64,000 bases of DNA, taken from NCBI RefSeq assembly GCF_918698155.1, contig NZ_CAKKLX010000015.1, positions 39,527 through 103,526 on the forward strand. The letters are read 5' to 3'. Shown piece by piece: positions 63,105-64,000 of the stretch. A model generated the notes under the pieces. That model saw only the letters and a list, made by a program, of their open reading frames with translations. It searched no databases and was not told the origin of the DNA. Position 1 is the stretch's first letter; each line of letters opens with the position of its first letter. A program made the translations under genes and the position numbers. The DNA comes from Roseomonas sp. CECT 9278. Its GTDB lineage: Bacteria > Pseudomonadota > Alphaproteobacteria > Acetobacterales > Acetobacteraceae.

Positions 63105-63960
63105 GGCCCCCCGTGCTCACGACCACCGGTTCGATCATGCTCTCGGCCTCGCGCTTCAGCCGCAGGTAGGAACGTACGGAAAACGGGATCATGCCGAGGT
63201 AGATCACCCCAGCCGTGGCCAGCGCCGCCCAGGGTTCGGCCAGCAGCAGCGCCACGAACAGGCCGGTGCCCAGCAGCAGCGGCAGGACGTATTCGCGCGG
63301 GATCTTGAAGTTCTTGAAGGACCAGGTCGGGATGGTGCTGACCAGCAGCCCGGCCACCAGCACCAGGACCACGCCGACGAAGGCCGGGTGGCGCACCGCG
63401 CCGCCCATCACCGGCCAGTCCATCTGGTTCAGCCACAGCCCCAGGAACAGCGGGAACAGGACGCAGCCCGCCCCCGCCGGCGCCGGCACGCCGGTGAAGA
63501 AGTTGTAAGCATAGGCCGGCTTCACCCCCGGCCCGAGGTCGAGCGTGGCATTGAACCGCGCCAGGCGCAGCGCCATGCACACTGCGAACAGCAGGCAGGG
63601 CGCGAAGCCCAGCGCGCGGTAGTCCTGCATGGTCCAGAAATACAGGATCAGCCCGGGTGCCACCCCGAAGCACAGGAAATCCGACAGGCTGTCGAATTCC
63701 GCCCCGAAGCGCGATGTCGCCTTCAGCAGCCGCGCCAGCCGCCCGTCGAGCCCGTCGATGACGGCGGCCACCACGATCAGCGTGGCGGCCTGGTCGAAGC
63801 GGCCTTCGAAGGCGAAGCGGATCGCCACCAGCCCGCAGCACAGGCCGAGCATGGTCAGGATGTTCGGGATCAGCCGGTTGAAGGACAGCCCGTCGAAGCG
63901 CGGGCGGGTGCGCGGCCGCAGGCGGCGGCGCAGGCGGCGCACGCGGCCCGGGTCGCTCAT
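63088..63960 (-). CDS. pssA: CDP-diacylglycerol-serine O-phosphatidyltransferase
   Basis: The 290-residue membrane enzyme makes phosphatidylserine from CDP-diacylglycerol and serine. It has an N-terminal basic part, LIPNILTMLGLCCGLVAIRFA, the CDP-alcohol phosphotransferase motif in DGLDGRLARLLKATSRFGAEFDSLSD (conserved Asp, Gly and Arg), and later spans ending RSYLRLKRE. It overlaps the histidine kinase by 17 bp. Upstream, the remaining 40 bp on the minus strand end in a TGA that overlaps this ATG; this could be the end of psd, the usual neighbour, but it is too short to identify. Confidence 0.95.
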   Translation of the reverse strand: MSDPGRVRRLRRRLRPRTRPRFDGLSFNRLIPNILTMLGLCCGLVAIRFAFEGRFDQAATLIVVAAVIDGLDGRLARLLKATSRFGAEFDSLSDFLCFGVAPGLILYFWTMQDYRALGFAPCLLFAVCMALRLARFNATLDLGPGVKPAYAYNFFTGVPAPAGAGCVLFPLFLGLWLNQMDWPVMGGAVRHPAFVGVVLVLVAGLLVSTIPTWSFKNFKIPREYVLPLLLGTGLFVALLLAEPWAALATAGVIYLGMIPFSVRSYLRLKREAESMIEPVVVSTGGHGASG

Positions 63961-64000
63961 CGCGCGCCGCCGGCGCCGCGGCGGCGGTGCGGGGTTCGGC

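Noticed and set aside
63959..64000. The end of a phosphatidylserine decarboxylase gene upstream of pssA
   Set aside because: A TGA overlaps the pssA start, which fits a coupled upstream gene, but about 13 codons show no motif.

Overview
The window is very GC-rich and densely packed. Genes overlap by 1-17 bp in long co-directional runs, and the conserved blocks dcd-murA-hisG-hisD and infA-maf-RNase E/G-yacG are in an order familiar from Alphaproteobacteria. Together with a TctC/Bug-type receptor and CaiB and CoA-transferase genes, this suggests an environmental member of the Rhodospirillales/Acetobacteraceae, for example Roseomonas-like. This assignment is inference from gene content and base composition; no rRNA is present.

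Layout. 1-1473: end of a polyamine-type ABC uptake operon (ATPase and binding protein, minus strand). 1736-6281: an isolated phage-derived island with tail proteins, a pectate-lyase-fold tailspike, a membrane-tailed lysin-like protein and an embedded spanin-like pair, but no head, terminase or integrase gene. 6282-8364: aldo/keto reductase and a Bug-type receptor. 8604-13686: an overlapping operon of a TPR/O-GlcNAc-transferase-like glycosyltransferase, a sugar C-methyltransferase, an RmlC-like epimerase and an NAD-dependent sugar reductase/epimerase; its end runs antisense into tRNA-Thr. 13877-20514: core housekeeping genes (dcd, murA, hisG, hisD, infA, maf, RNase E/G family, yacG) and tRNA-Phe.

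20919-33046 is the most interesting region. It holds a Tat-exported molybdopterin oxidoreductase with its four-cluster Fe-S partner, a radical SAM/SPASM protein, a methyltransferase, and an overlapping operon with a PhnD/PhnC/PhnE-like ABC transporter, a flavoprotein-SelD fusion, a nucleoside-phosphorylase-like protein and a DoxX-like membrane protein. This looks like a selenium-acquisition and selenophosphate island. Immediately after it, on the minus strand (33049-36846), is a four-gene overlapping operon: DUF2064/CofC-like transferase, multi-spanning mannosyltransferase-like protein, radical SAM/SPASM enzyme and dolichyl-phosphate-mannose-synthase-like GT2. It has the look of an uncharacterised glycoconjugate pathway.

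36982-41486: SixA-like phosphatase and a branched-chain amino acid ABC operon livHMGF; a LivJ-like receptor lies apart at 49346. 41575-44393: two overlapping flavoprotein genes. 44535-49150: small lipoprotein, and a glycine-zipper/SH3 lipoprotein followed by a secreted WD40-caspase protein. 50468-50992: a 525-bp leader with several strong RNA hairpins upstream of a sulfatase/phosphonate-monoesterase-type hydrolase. 52670-55672: small RHH-like protein, flavin reductase, DUF3047 protein, Gly-rich protein, GNAT acetyltransferase. 56034-59895: CoA-transferase A/B pair, CaiB/BaiF CoA-transferase and an unknown gene. 59919-63960: catalase-like haem protein, tyrosine-phosphatase-like protein translationally coupled to a CHASE3-PAS-HWE histidine kinase, and phosphatidylserine synthase.
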